A stretch of 10,508 bases of DNA from JAEXNA01 sp041676625 (GTDB taxonomy: Bacteria; Vulcanimicrobiota; Xenobia; Xenobiales; JADMJV01). Made by a program: the position numbers and the translations under genes. A model generated the notes under the pieces. The model was not told the origin of the DNA, ran no database searches, and saw only the letters and a list, made by a program, of their open reading frames with translations. The stretch lies in the NCBI GenBank assembly GCA_041676625.1, contig JBAYRN010000163.1, positions 1 to 10,508 of the forward strand. The letters are read 5' to 3'. Positions 1 to 6,417 of the stretch are shown here, piece by piece. Numbering within the stretch: the first letter of the stretch is position 1; the number at the start of each line of letters is the position of its first letter.

Positions 1-84
1 TGAGTTGGATCACGGTATTCTGTTTCATAGCGTTTCCCTTTCGGTTGTTGGTTTGATCGTTAACAACCAGTGGGAGGCGCTACT

Positions 85-444
85 TTATTTCACCTGCCGT
101 ACACCAGATTTGACTATAACTCTATTCCACTCGACGAGAAGGCGAAGAACCTCACCGAGCTGCTCGAACGGGATGCGCTGTAGTGCCTCTATGTAGCGCA
201 TCGGCTCCGAGGGGACCTCGGACTGGCCCAGGACTTGGTGATAGCCGAACTCGATATCCTCGGCGGCAACCTTGGTGCGTTCGTCGTTCTTGAGAGACTC
301 CGCAGCCGCCGAAGCGACCTTGATTAGAAATTCTTGGAAGAGTTCATCGACGCGGTCCAGAGCATCGCCGCCGACCTGGGAAGCCCCGGAGTGCTTCTGC
401 AAGACATCCTTTACATAGGAGTTCTTCACGAGTTTTGTGGCCAT
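85..444 (-). CDS. Histone-fold DNA-binding protein (bacterial histone-like)
   Basis: This 119-residue protein looks like a bacterial histone. Residues about 8-68 follow the histone-fold plan of archaeal histones: a short first helix (NSYVKDVLQKHSGA), a loop, a long central helix (about 27-53) and a second loop with the signature TKVAAEDIEFG (58-67). That signature matches the KTIKAEDIEL region of archaeal HMf-type histones. Unlike minimal one-fold bacterial histones of about 60 residues, it has a tail of about 50 residues predicted to be helical (IEALQRIPFEQLGEVLRLL). By family knowledge it should bind DNA as a dimer or larger assembly; the tail's role is unknown. The ATG at 444 starts just before the fold, with no strong SD in front of it. 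It lies 407 bases downstream of arsM on the same strand and is probably a separate unit. The fold call rests on motif reading, not on a profile search. Confidence 0.8.
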   Translation of the reverse strand: MATKLVKNSYVKDVLQKHSGASQVGGDALDRVDELFQEFLIKVASAAAESLKNDERTKVAAEDIEFGYHQVLGQSEVPSEPMRYIEALQRIPFEQLGEVLRLLVEWNRVIVKSGVRQVK

Positions 445-851
445 CTGGGGCGGTTAGGCGAGAGCGGAGGAGGCTCCTGGTAAAAGGGTAGAGAGGGTAC
501 CAGAGAGCGGTCTTGCGATTATGGTACTAGATACGATCGATGACGAAGCTCAACAGTAGTTCCTGAGTCTAGACTTTGGATTCAAAGAACTCCCTGACAC
601 TCCAGAGCTACTATTTGTGCCTGTAAGTTTTATTGAACAGCTCGAACTCGGACCGAAACACTTCCAAGCTTTAATTTCCAGTAAGCCTAAAGGAGTCGAG
701 GACGTGGACGGTACTAAGAAATTTAGTTTCTCCATCGAGAAAGGGCTTCGGCGATCTCCGGATCGGGATGAGAGGTGGCTCGCAATGCTTCCAAGAGTAA
801 GGCGATACAGGCTCCGGTAGCCTTGAGTATCAACATATATGACGTGGAAGA
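445..851. other. Intergenic stretch without a confident gene
   Basis: This 407-base gap separates arsM from the histone-like gene. I see no RNA gene and no convincing terminator for the ars operon. A plus-strand frame opens with ATG at 521, meets an in-frame TAG at 557-559 and continues open to a stop at 818-820, with a GTG possible at 617. Its translation (for example FVPVSFIEQLELGPKHFQAL) matches no family I recognise. It could be a chance frame, an unknown small gene starting at 617, or a relic. The minus-strand promoter of the histone-like gene must lie in the left part; CATAAT on the minus strand near 518-523 is a possible -10 without a clear -35. Confidence 0.4.
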
Positions 852-1685
852 TCAAGTTTTTCTGGCCAGAACCTTCACAGAGGCCGCGTAAGCATTGACG
901 TCATACCTCTTCAGCACCTCACCGAGGTCTTGATGCACGGGCTTGGCGCTGGGAGAACCGCAGCACGAGCTTGGGGCGCAGCAGCTGTCTGATTCTTCCA
1001 CCGCGGCGTAGGCGGTGAGGTCGGCCCCGCTGTCGACCACCGCGACATCGGAAAAGCCGGCCTCCTTGAGACCCTGCTCATAGTCTCTGATGGAGATAGC
1101 ACCAGCGATGCAACCTACCAGGGCGGCAGCGCTTTGAGCGAGTTCAGATGGGAGTTCTTGTTTGAGAGCGATATCGGAGACGGCTACCCGTCCGCCCGGT
1201 TTCAGGATTCTGTGGATCTCTCGGAAGACTTCGTTCTTATCAGCGGCCAGATTTATTACACAGTTGGAGATCACGAGATCGGCGCTTCCGTCGGGTAAGG
1301 GAATGGCATCGATTTCACCCTCCAGGAACTCCACGTTCTCGAATCCGCTCTTCTCGGCGTTCATTCGTGCAAGCTGCAGCATCTCGGGAGTCATATCGAT
1401 ACCGAAAACCTTGCCACTTGAGCCCACCTTTTGAGCAGCCAGAAAGACGTCTAATCCTCCACCTGAACCGAGATCAACAACGATCTCTCCTTCTTGAATA
1501 TGGGCGATGGCCATGGGGTTACCGCACGATAGCCCCATATTTGCTTCAGCGGGAATAGAGGCTAACTCTTCAGCGCTATAGCCGAACGCTTCCGCCACTG
1601 CGCGAACGCCCGATTGAACGGTGGAAAGACCGCTGAGTGCGGTCTGTCCGTATTTTTCGCGAATGATGTCGGTTGTTTCTTGCAT
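852..1685 (-). CDS. arsM: Arsenite S-adenosylmethionine methyltransferase ArsM
   Basis: ArsM transfers methyl groups from SAM to As(III) in the cytoplasm, giving methylated species that may be volatilised. The 277-residue product has a class I methyltransferase fold with the SAM glycine loop VVDLGSGGG (69-77), acidic GIDMT (95-99) and the NCVINL motif (141-146) typical of the ArsM/UbiE group. Cys54 (LSCGNP), Cys142 and Cys192 (VGCIAGA) are candidates for the As(III)-coordinating cysteines. Near the C terminus is an extra CC-x4-CC cluster (Cys235, 236, 241, 242), then a short conserved-looking tail. The start ATG (1685) has a strong AAGGAG SD about 7 bases upstream that overlaps the acr3 stop codon (TAAGGAG), so the two genes are closely coupled. 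It is the last gene of the ars operon. Confidence is high from motifs and context. Confidence 0.95.
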   Translation of the reverse strand: MQETTDIIREKYGQTALSGLSTVQSGVRAVAEAFGYSAEELASIPAEANMGLSCGNPMAIAHIQEGEIVVDLGSGGGLDVFLAAQKVGSSGKVFGIDMTPEMLQLARMNAEKSGFENVEFLEGEIDAIPLPDGSADLVISNCVINLAADKNEVFREIHRILKPGGRVAVSDIALKQELPSELAQSAAALVGCIAGAISIRDYEQGLKEAGFSDVAVVDSGADLTAYAAVEESDSCCAPSSCCGSPSAKPVHQDLGEVLKRYDVNAYAASVKVLARKT

Positions 1686-1696
1686 GATTTTTCTCC

Positions 1697-2746
1697 TTAG
1701 GAAGTAGCGGGAAAGTGCCTACGGGTCCGGTTGGCCAGGGCCACTAGCGAGAGCATCACCGGAACCTCCACCAGCACTCCTACCACCGTGGCCAGCGCGG
1801 CACCTGATGTTAGACCGAAAACGCTGATCGCCACCGCCACTGCGAGCTCGAAGAAGTTGGAGGTCCCAATGAGGGCGGCCGGGGCCGCCACGTCGTGAGG
1901 GATTTTCCACAGATAAGACCAGCCGTAGGCGATAATGAAGATTCCGTAGCTCTGAATAAGAAGCGGCACGGCGATCAAGACGATGACGAGAGGCTTGTCG
2001 AGGATGGTTTGGGCCTGAAATCCGAAAAGTAAGATCACGGTTCCTAAAAGACCGAGAATCGTGAACGGTTTGAGCTTACCGGTGAACTCAGCCACCTTGA
2101 TCAAGTCGCCCCCCTGGTCCAGGCGTTTTCGGGTCACATAGCCCGCGGCTAGCGGAATCACCACATACAGGATCACGGATAGAAACAGAGTGCTCCAAGG
2201 TACGACAATGTCGGTCACCCCGAGCAGGAAGGCGGTGATCGGGGCGAAGGCAAAAACCATGATGATATCGTTGAGGGAAACCTGGACTAAAGTATAGTTG
2301 GCGTCTCCTTCGGTCAACTGGCTCCAAACGAAGACCATGGCCGTGCAGGGCGCCACTCCCAGCAGAATCATACCGGCGATATATTGTTGAGCCGATTCCG
2401 GATCGACGAGGCCGGCGAAGACATAGTTAAAGAACAGGACTCCGAGAGCCGCCATGGTGAACGGTTTGATCAACCAGTTTACCACCATGGTCACGCACAG
2501 GCCCTTCGGTTTCTTCCCCACATCCTTGAGAGAGGAGAAGTCCACATTGACCATCATGGGGTAGATCATTACCCAGATGAGCACCGCCACCACGAAGTTG
2601 ACGCTGGCGTATTCAAGGCCGGCGATGAACTGGAAAACCGGTGGAGCGAGTGAGCCCAAAAGGAGGCCCGTCCCGATACATAGGGCCACCCAGACCGAGA
2701 GGTATCTCTCGAAAAATCCTAGAGGAGAAGACTTCTCTTCCATCAC
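1697..2746 (-). CDS. acr3: Arsenite efflux permease Acr3
   Basis: Acr3 is an inner-membrane carrier of the BART superfamily that expels As(III). The product has about 349 residues and is strongly hydrophobic, with roughly ten predicted membrane segments, as expected for the family. It carries the signature GVAPCTAMVFVWS, with the essential TM4 cysteine at Cys134, and SNFFELAVA with Glu300 in a late membrane segment matching the family's conserved acidic residue. A further Glu327 lies in VLVEVPVM. Two starts are possible: GTG at 2746 (4-base GTGA overlap with the upstream gene's stop) or ATG at 2743 (TGATG). Both imply translational coupling. ArsA upstream suggests that ATP hydrolysis may energise this permease, as known for ArsB/ArsA and proposed for Acr3/ArsA pairs. 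Confidence 0.96.
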   Translation of the reverse strand: MMEEKSSPLGFFERYLSVWVALCIGTGLLLGSLAPPVFQFIAGLEYASVNFVVAVLIWVMIYPMMVNVDFSSLKDVGKKPKGLCVTMVVNWLIKPFTMAALGVLFFNYVFAGLVDPESAQQYIAGMILLGVAPCTAMVFVWSQLTEGDANYTLVQVSLNDIIMVFAFAPITAFLLGVTDIVVPWSTLFLSVILYVVIPLAAGYVTRKRLDQGGDLIKVAEFTGKLKPFTILGLLGTVILLFGFQAQTILDKPLVIVLIAVPLLIQSYGIFIIAYGWSYLWKIPHDVAAPAALIGTSNFFELAVAVAISVFGLTSGAALATVVGVLVEVPVMLSLVALANRTRRHFPATS

Positions 2747-3120
2747 GACCCTCCGAGCGGTTTTTGGAGAGCTTTTTCGAGTTGTCCGAAGGTGGCCATG
2801 ATCGCCTCGTGGCGTTCTTTGAGAGCGGCGTGAAGTTTGGCTTGTTTCTCGTGCTCTTTGCGACTCTCGTCGTGAGAACTCTGGTCTGTTCCCGACTCCT
2901 TACTACTGTCCAGGGAGTGCTGGTGATGGGCTATCTTCTGCTCGTGAGCAACCATTTTTCCTTTGTGCTCGGCATAGAGCTCTTCGTGCTCCTTGAGTTG
3001 TTGAGATATGGTCTCCAAGGATGCCGTCATTTGGTCGTGCTCTTTGTGCCACCGATCCAGGTCTTCCAGCCAGTGGACGTGTTCTCTGTTCCATTGGCGA
3101 TGTTCTTCTTGACTTTTCAT
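2743..3120 (-). CDS. His-rich coiled-coil protein of the ars operon, function unknown
   Basis: I do not assign this 125-residue protein to a named family. It is very hydrophilic, with no cysteine, signal peptide or membrane segment. It contains about 15 histidines (12%), many in E-H pairs, and a Trp/His-rich start (HRQWNREHVHWLEDLDRWH). Residues about 25-70 and 85-118 look like coiled-coil or helical-hairpin segments, joined by a Ser/Asp-rich stretch (about 71-85). It starts 3 bases after the arsA-arsC stop, with weak SD (GAAGAG/AGAG), and overlaps the acr3 start, so it is co-translated with the operon. A role in metal(loid) handling, or as an adaptor between ArsA and Acr3, is only a guess from position and histidine content. 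The opposite-strand open frame over it is a shadow. Confidence 0.8.
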   Translation of the reverse strand: MKSQEEHRQWNREHVHWLEDLDRWHKEHDQMTASLETISQQLKEHEELYAEHKGKMVAHEQKIAHHQHSLDSSKESGTDQSSHDESRKEHEKQAKLHAALKERHEAIMATFGQLEKALQKPLGGS

Positions 3121-3123
3121 CTC

Positions 3124-3555
3124 TTATTTCTCTTCAGCTTCTAGAGATTCCGGAAGGGTCTCCACGAAGGCTTTGATCTCGTCTCGAACACGACGGTAAG
3201 CTCCGAGAGCTTCTTCCTCGTTGGCGGCGGTCTTGGCCAGGGCGGGCGGGTCGTCGAAACCGTGGTGCACGACTTTGCCGCCGCCCAAAAAGACAGGGCA
3301 GGTTTCGTGCGCGTTGCCGCAGACGGTGACAACGTAATCGAATTCCTGGTCCTTGATATCGTCTACCGTCTTGGAATGATGACCGCTGATGTCCACGCCC
3401 GCTTCCTGCATGACCTTGACGGCGTTGGGGTTGAGGCCGTGGGCGAGGGTGCCGGCGGAATAGGCTTTGATTTGGTCGGATTTGAGGGCCTTGGCCCAGC
3501 CTTCCGCCATCTGGCTGCGGCAAGAGTTGCCGGTGCATAGAAAGAGGATATTCAT
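3124..3555 (-). CDS. arsC: ArsC domain, possible separate translation from internal ATG
   Basis: The arsC portion alone would be 143 residues, the normal length of a stand-alone thioredoxin-coupled arsenate reductase, starting at the ATG at 3555. An SD-like AGGAG lies about 10 bases before this ATG, inside the in-frame linker. Internal initiation could therefore give free ArsC in addition to the fusion. Nothing stops the upstream frame here, so this entry is an alternative product of the fused gene and not a separate locus. Confidence 0.5.
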   Translation of the reverse strand: MNILFLCTGNSCRSQMAEGWAKALKSDQIKAYSAGTLAHGLNPNAVKVMQEAGVDISGHHSKTVDDIKDQEFDYVVTVCGNAHETCPVFLGGGKVVHHGFDDPPALAKTAANEEEALGAYRRVRDEIKAFVETLPESLEAEEK

Positions 3556-5292
3556 GTTTTGATTAGCTCCTGTTTGTTCAGTATGGGTGAAACCCTCTAC
3601 CCGCCAGGGTTCCACCGCGTAGCGTTGAGATCGTTCGGCGACCTCTTTAATAAACGGCGCTTCGGCGGCTTGGCGAGAGAGGAGGACGGGATCGGTGACT
3701 TTGAGTGGGCTGAGGCTCTGGTTGACGACCCAGGCGAAGGGGTGAATCCCCGCTCTTTGCAGGTCAGACTCCAGCGAGGCGGCTTCGTGAACGGGAGTCG
3801 CCTCGGGCAGAGTGACGAGAAGAACCTTGGTGAAGTCGGGGTTTCTTAGATGAGGTAGTAAATCTCGAACCGCTTGGGGGCTGGAGCCGGGTTTCTTGAG
3901 AACCTCCTTGTGATAGGCCTCGGCGGCGTCGAGTAAGAGAATGGTGTGGCCGGTGGGCGCGGTGTCGATCACCACGAACTGCTCCCGGCCTCTAGCCACG
4001 GTACGGGCGAAGGCTCGGAAGACGGCGATCTCCTCGGTGCACGGCGAGCGCAGGTCTTCTTCGAGGACGGCTCGTCCCTGCTCGTCCAAGTCTGCTCCGG
4101 CGGTCGCCATGACCTCCTCATTGTAAAGACGGACTTCCTCGCGGGGGTCGATTCTGGCGATCTCGAGATGGGGGGTCTTTTCCTTGACGGCTTGACTCAC
4201 ATGAGCTGCCGGGTCGGTGGTGGTCAAGAGGACTTTGTGGCCCTGGCGGGCTAGCTCCACGGCCACGGTGGCGGCCACCGTGGTTTTTCCCACCCCGCCT
4301 TTGCCCATGGTGAGGACGACGCCCTTGGACTTCTGGGCGATCTCTTCCACCAAACTTTTAAGTTCGGGTCCTTCATAAACCGGCGCCGGAGGAGGCTGGA
4401 GTTGGGAATGGTTTTTGCCTTCGAGGAGAGCCCGGAGTCCGGCGATCCCCACGGGCGACCAGGCTCGCAACGGGATCTCCCTGTGAGGGAGACGGCTCAA
4501 GGTGTTTGGCATCATGGCCAGGGCGCTCTTAGCGTTATCTTCTCGCGCTCTTGCCACGGGGTCGTCTCGGTCGGTGGCCTGGAAGACTCCGTTGACCACG
4601 AGAGTTTGGTTTTTCACTCCTAAGGAGGCAAGCTCCCGGCTTGTCCTTTCGGCTTCATTAAGGGCACTCGGCTCGGGTCGCGCGACCAACACCAGGGTCG
4701 TGGTCTCGGCGTCTTCGAGGGTCTCTCTAGACTTGGCGTAGAGCACCTGTTGCTTTTTCAGGCCGGCCAGCGGTCCAAGGCACGAGGTGCCTCCCACATT
4801 GCTGTCGATAAAGCTCGTCCAGGCCGCAGGAAGCTCCAACAGTCTCAAGGTATGGCCGGTGGGCGCGGTGTCGAAGACGAGATAATCGAAGGCCTGAAAG
4901 AGGTCAGGGTCGCCGAGAAGAGCGGTGAATTCGTCGAAAGCCGCTATCTCCAGAGTGCAGCCTCCGGAAAGCTGCTCTTCCATGCTCTGAATGGCGCTTT
5001 CCGGCAAGACTCCTCGATAAGGACCGACCAGACGCTCTCGGTATTGCTTCGCTGCTTCCTCCGAGTCGATATTGAGGGCACTGAGACCGGGCACGCCGGG
5101 GACTTCCCGGGGCCGCGATCCGAGTTCCACGCCCAACACCTCATCCAGATTGGAAGCCGGGTCCGTGCTCACCAGCAAGACCTTCTTTCCATCGTCGGAC
5201 AACGATATGGAGGTGGCACAGGCTAGCGAGGTTTTCCCCACGCCGCCCTTACCGGTGAAGAACAAGATCTTGGTGGGATTCTCAAGGAGCAT
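3124..5292 (-). CDS. arsA-arsC: Fused arsenical pump ATPase ArsA and thioredoxin-type arsenate reductase ArsC
   Basis: One open frame encodes 722 residues from the ATG at 5292. Residues 1 to about 565 are a full tandem ArsA with two P-loops, GKGGVGKTS (14-22) and GKGGVGKTT (330-338), and two DTAPTGHT switch motifs. The three metalloid cysteines of ArsA appear as Cys112 (GGCTLEIAAF), Cys171 (GTSCLGP) and Cys418 (SPCTEEIA). After a linker of about 15 residues, residues 580-722 form a complete LMW-phosphatase-like ArsC. It has the CX5R loop CTGNSCR and the resolving pair VTVCGNAHETCP, giving Cys7, Cys79 and Cys86 in ArsC numbering, the thioredoxin-linked relay. The ArsA part would energise As(III) efflux and the ArsC part would reduce As(V). 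The frame extends back to 5388 within arsD, but ATG 5292 fits ArsA N termini and follows the arsD stop. A frameshift or lost stop at the junction cannot be excluded. Confidence 0.9.
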   Translation of the reverse strand: MLLENPTKILFFTGKGGVGKTSLACATSISLSDDGKKVLLVSTDPASNLDEVLGVELGSRPREVPGVPGLSALNIDSEEAAKQYRERLVGPYRGVLPESAIQSMEEQLSGGCTLEIAAFDEFTALLGDPDLFQAFDYLVFDTAPTGHTLRLLELPAAWTSFIDSNVGGTSCLGPLAGLKKQQVLYAKSRETLEDAETTTLVLVARPEPSALNEAERTSRELASLGVKNQTLVVNGVFQATDRDDPVARAREDNAKSALAMMPNTLSRLPHREIPLRAWSPVGIAGLRALLEGKNHSQLQPPPAPVYEGPELKSLVEEIAQKSKGVVLTMGKGGVGKTTVAATVAVELARQGHKVLLTTTDPAAHVSQAVKEKTPHLEIARIDPREEVRLYNEEVMATAGADLDEQGRAVLEEDLRSPCTEEIAVFRAFARTVARGREQFVVIDTAPTGHTILLLDAAEAYHKEVLKKPGSSPQAVRDLLPHLRNPDFTKVLLVTLPEATPVHEAASLESDLQRAGIHPFAWVVNQSLSPLKVTDPVLLSRQAAEAPFIKEVAERSQRYAVEPWRVEGFTHTEQTGANQNMNILFLCTGNSCRSQMAEGWAKALKSDQIKAYSAGTLAHGLNPNAVKVMQEAGVDISGHHSKTVDDIKDQEFDYVVTVCGNAHETCPVFLGGGKVVHHGFDDPPALAKTAANEEEALGAYRRVRDEIKAFVETLPESLEAEEK

Positions 5293-5310
5293 GCTAGCAA
5301 CACCCTTTGG
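5290..5310 (-). promoter_or_regulatory. Shine-Dalgarno and start deciding arsA
   Basis: On the minus strand AAAGGGTG lies about 10 bases before ATG 5292, and TAG of arsD (5294-5296) is one base before that ATG. The arrangement supports 5292, not the longer in-frame start at 5388, as the arsA start: the extra 32 residues would overlap the Cys-rich arsD tail and are absent from typical ArsA proteins. Confidence 0.75.
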
Positions 5311-5659
5311 GTCCGCAGCACCCTCCGGAAGCGGCTTGCTGAGTTTTTTCTTCAACCTTGACTTCAAGCCATTCGGCAAGCTCTTCACGGTCGGGGTAAG
5401 ACTTGGAAGATTTGACCTCGCCGTCGATCATCACCACTGGAAGAACGGTCTCTCCCTCCTTTTGCAGTAGCTCTCGAACGGTCGTGTTGTCCACGAAGGC
5501 TCCCGCTTGCTGGGAGAGGTTGTAGCGAGAGACGGTGACGCCTTGCTTCTTGAGCCAGTCGAGATCGGCGGCGAACTTGGCCAGGGCGGGGTCGACGGAG
5601 GTACCACAGACACCTGTGGAGCAGCAGAGAGCGGGGTCGTAAACGGAGAGCGATTTCAT
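5294..5659 (-). CDS. arsD: Arsenic metallochaperone ArsD
   Basis: ArsD is a cytosolic As(III) chaperone that hands arsenite to ArsA and raises its affinity; it can also act as a weak repressor. The 121-residue product has the family's expected length and all its cysteine sites. These are Cys12, Cys13 and Cys18 in YDPALCCSTGVCG, then C-terminal vicinal pairs Cys114/115 and Cys120/121 (GGCCGPKGCC), nearly the same positions as in E. coli plasmid R773 ArsD. The middle has a thioredoxin-like pattern with VLPVVMIDGEV. The ATG at 5659 has a good SD (AAGGAAAGG) about 9 bases upstream and lies 19 bases after the arsR stop. Its own stop is one base from the arsA start, which fits their functional pairing. 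Confidence 0.96.
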   Translation of the reverse strand: MKSLSVYDPALCCSTGVCGTSVDPALAKFAADLDWLKKQGVTVSRYNLSQQAGAFVDNTTVRELLQKEGETVLPVVMIDGEVKSSKSYPDREELAEWLEVKVEEKTQQAASGGCCGPKGCC

Positions 5660-5678
5660 TTGGAGTTACCTTTCCTTT

Positions 5679-6011
5679 TTAGAGACTGGAGACGAGAGAA
5701 CGAAGCCTTCTTAAAGTGCGAGGACTGAGACAGTAGCAGACCCTGGGGCCGTCTATCTCACCTCGAATGATTCCGGCGTTCTTCAGAACTTTGAGATGTT
5801 GCGAGACAGTGGACTGGGAGAGGGGAAGTTCGTTCACGATATCGCCACAAACACAGGTGTTTCGGCGCGCGAGAAGACGAACGATCTGGACCCGGGCGGG
5901 ATGACCCAGAGCCTTGGCAAGTACCGCCAGCTCTTCGTCGGCTTCAGAGCCTTCGACGGGTCTAAGATCTGATTCGGGAGATTCGGGTTTTGGAGAACAG
6001 TCCGCTTTCAT
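5679..6011 (-). CDS. arsR: Arsenic-responsive repressor ArsR
   Basis: This is an ArsR/SmtB-family winged-helix repressor that leaves its operator when As(III) binds. From ATG 6011 it has 110 residues. An acidic N-terminal tail (1-26) precedes the family core: LAKALGHPARVQIVRLLARR, then the arsenic site NTCVCGDIV with Cys53 and Cys55. The recognition helix follows at SQSTVSQHLKVLKNAG (65-80), then the wing GEIDGPRVCYCLS. An additional Cys92/Cys94 pair in the wing and Cys5 are notable and might add ligands. The frame stays open upstream to 6176, but that extension is basic, low-complexity sequence overlapping the recombinase relic, and the promoter would then lie inside the gene, so 6011 is preferred. 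No SD precedes it, which suggests leaderless translation. It is the first gene of the operon. Confidence 0.95.
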   Translation of the reverse strand: MKADCSPKPESPESDLRPVEGSEADEELAVLAKALGHPARVQIVRLLARRNTCVCGDIVNELPLSQSTVSQHLKVLKNAGIIRGEIDGPRVCYCLSPRTLRRLRSLVSSL

Positions 6012-6049
6012 CGTTTTTTTACGATAAAAGTTCTTGAAAGAGAAGTCAA
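6012..6049 (-). promoter_or_regulatory. ars operon promoter with candidate ArsR operators
   Basis: On the minus strand, -35 TTGACT (6049-6044) is 17 bases from -10 TATCGT (6026-6021). Only nine bases separate the -10 from the arsR ATG, so the predicted start of transcription is about 6014 or nearer the ATG and the mRNA would be almost leaderless. Two inverted repeats overlap the promoter: TTGA-N8-TCAA (6034-6049), over the -35 and the spacer, and TTTTA-CGA-TAAAA (6017-6029), over the -10. Either could be the ArsR operator, giving autoregulation. Confidence 0.6.
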
Positions 6050-6057
6050 TGATAAAA

Positions 6058-6301
6058 GATGATCGCCCTGATCTTGCCGCTTGCCTCAAACACCTCGTCG
6101 AGATCGTCGAAGATCTCAACCAGCGCACGATCGGCCTGCGGGTTCTCACCGGCAAAGGTGCCAACATCGACACCACGACGGCCCGCCGGCCGCCTCATCT
6201 TCGGAATCTTCGCCGCCGAATACGAGCACGAGTTGATCTCCGAGCGGACTCGAGCCGGACTAGCGTCAGCTCGAGTCCGCGATCGCAAACTTAGGCTATA
6301 G
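6058..6301 (+). pseudogene. Serine recombinase relic (C-terminal part of the catalytic domain, frameshifted)
   Basis: This is an eroded resolvase/invertase. In one frame it reads DDRPDLAACLK then HLVEIVEDLNQR...VLTGKGANIDTTTA, up to 6183. It then continues in another frame from 6185 with AGRLIFGIFAAEYEHELISERTRAGLASAR, to a stop at 6299-6301. In intact relatives the block around VVWKLDRLGRSL sits between LACLK and HLVEIV; it has been deleted here. The FAALAEFERELI segment is shortened, and the N terminus with the catalytic serine is missing. It is therefore non-functional. Its left end abuts the ars promoter, so the ars operon is adjacent to an old mobile-element junction. Confidence 0.8.
6244..6280. 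repeat. Inverted repeat, 11-base arms, inside recombinase relic
   Basis: GCGGACTCGAG (6244-6254) is exactly complementary to CTCGAGTCCGC (6270-6280), with a 15-base spacer. It overlaps the last codons of the relic and adjoins the nested palindrome immediately to the right. Confidence 0.7.
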
Positions 6302-6325
6302 CCTAACCTGACACCCCGATCGCGG
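6277..6325. repeat. Nested palindrome, possible recombination or insertion site
   Basis: A perfect 16-base palindrome, TTAGGCTA/TAGCCTAA (6291-6306), is enclosed by perfect 9-base arms, CCGCGATCG (6277-6285) and CGATCGCGG (6317-6325). The two symmetry centres are about 2.5 bases apart. It lies exactly where the recombinase relic ends. It could be a recombinase crossover or regulatory site, or a cruciform-forming junction. No T-run follows, so a terminator is less likely. Confidence 0.6.
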
Positions 6326-6357
6326 CGCTTTCCGTCAAGATAGGGTCGTTTGCATGC

Positions 6358-6407
6358 TTTTTGGACACCGGAGCGAACGGGTTCTAAGTCTATTTTGACA
6401 CCTGGAG
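6358..6407 (+). repeat. Imperfect direct repeat pair
   Basis: TTTTTGGACACCGGAG (6358-6373) and TTTTGACACCTGGAG (6393-6407) are near copies, offset by single-base gaps. They sit between the two recombinase relics and may be remains of an element's end or of recombinase subsites. The evidence is weak because the copies are imperfect. Confidence 0.35.
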
Positions 6408-6417
6408 GCTTGGAATC

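Noticed and set aside
53..79. Inverted repeat GGTTGTT/AACAACC as terminator of the histone-like gene
   Set aside because: The arms are only about 7 bases and no T-run follows on the minus strand, so terminator function is not supported.
550..855. 101-residue minus-strand frame beginning at TTG 855 just after arsM
   Set aside because: It has a weak start, no SD, Ser-rich chance-like translation and no recognised motif.
2641..3144. 167-residue plus-strand open frame opposite the His-rich gene
   Set aside because: It is antisense to a gene well placed in the ars operon, with Leu/Phe/Val-rich content that mirrors the Glu/Lys/Gln codons of the real frame.
5293..5388. Longer arsA start at 5388
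   Set aside because: It would overlap most of the arsD tail, whereas ATG 5292 has an SD and matches known ArsA N termini.
6009..6176. N-terminal extension of arsR to 6176
   Set aside because: The extra 55 residues are basic, unlike ArsR proteins, and would place the clear promoter inside the coding sequence.
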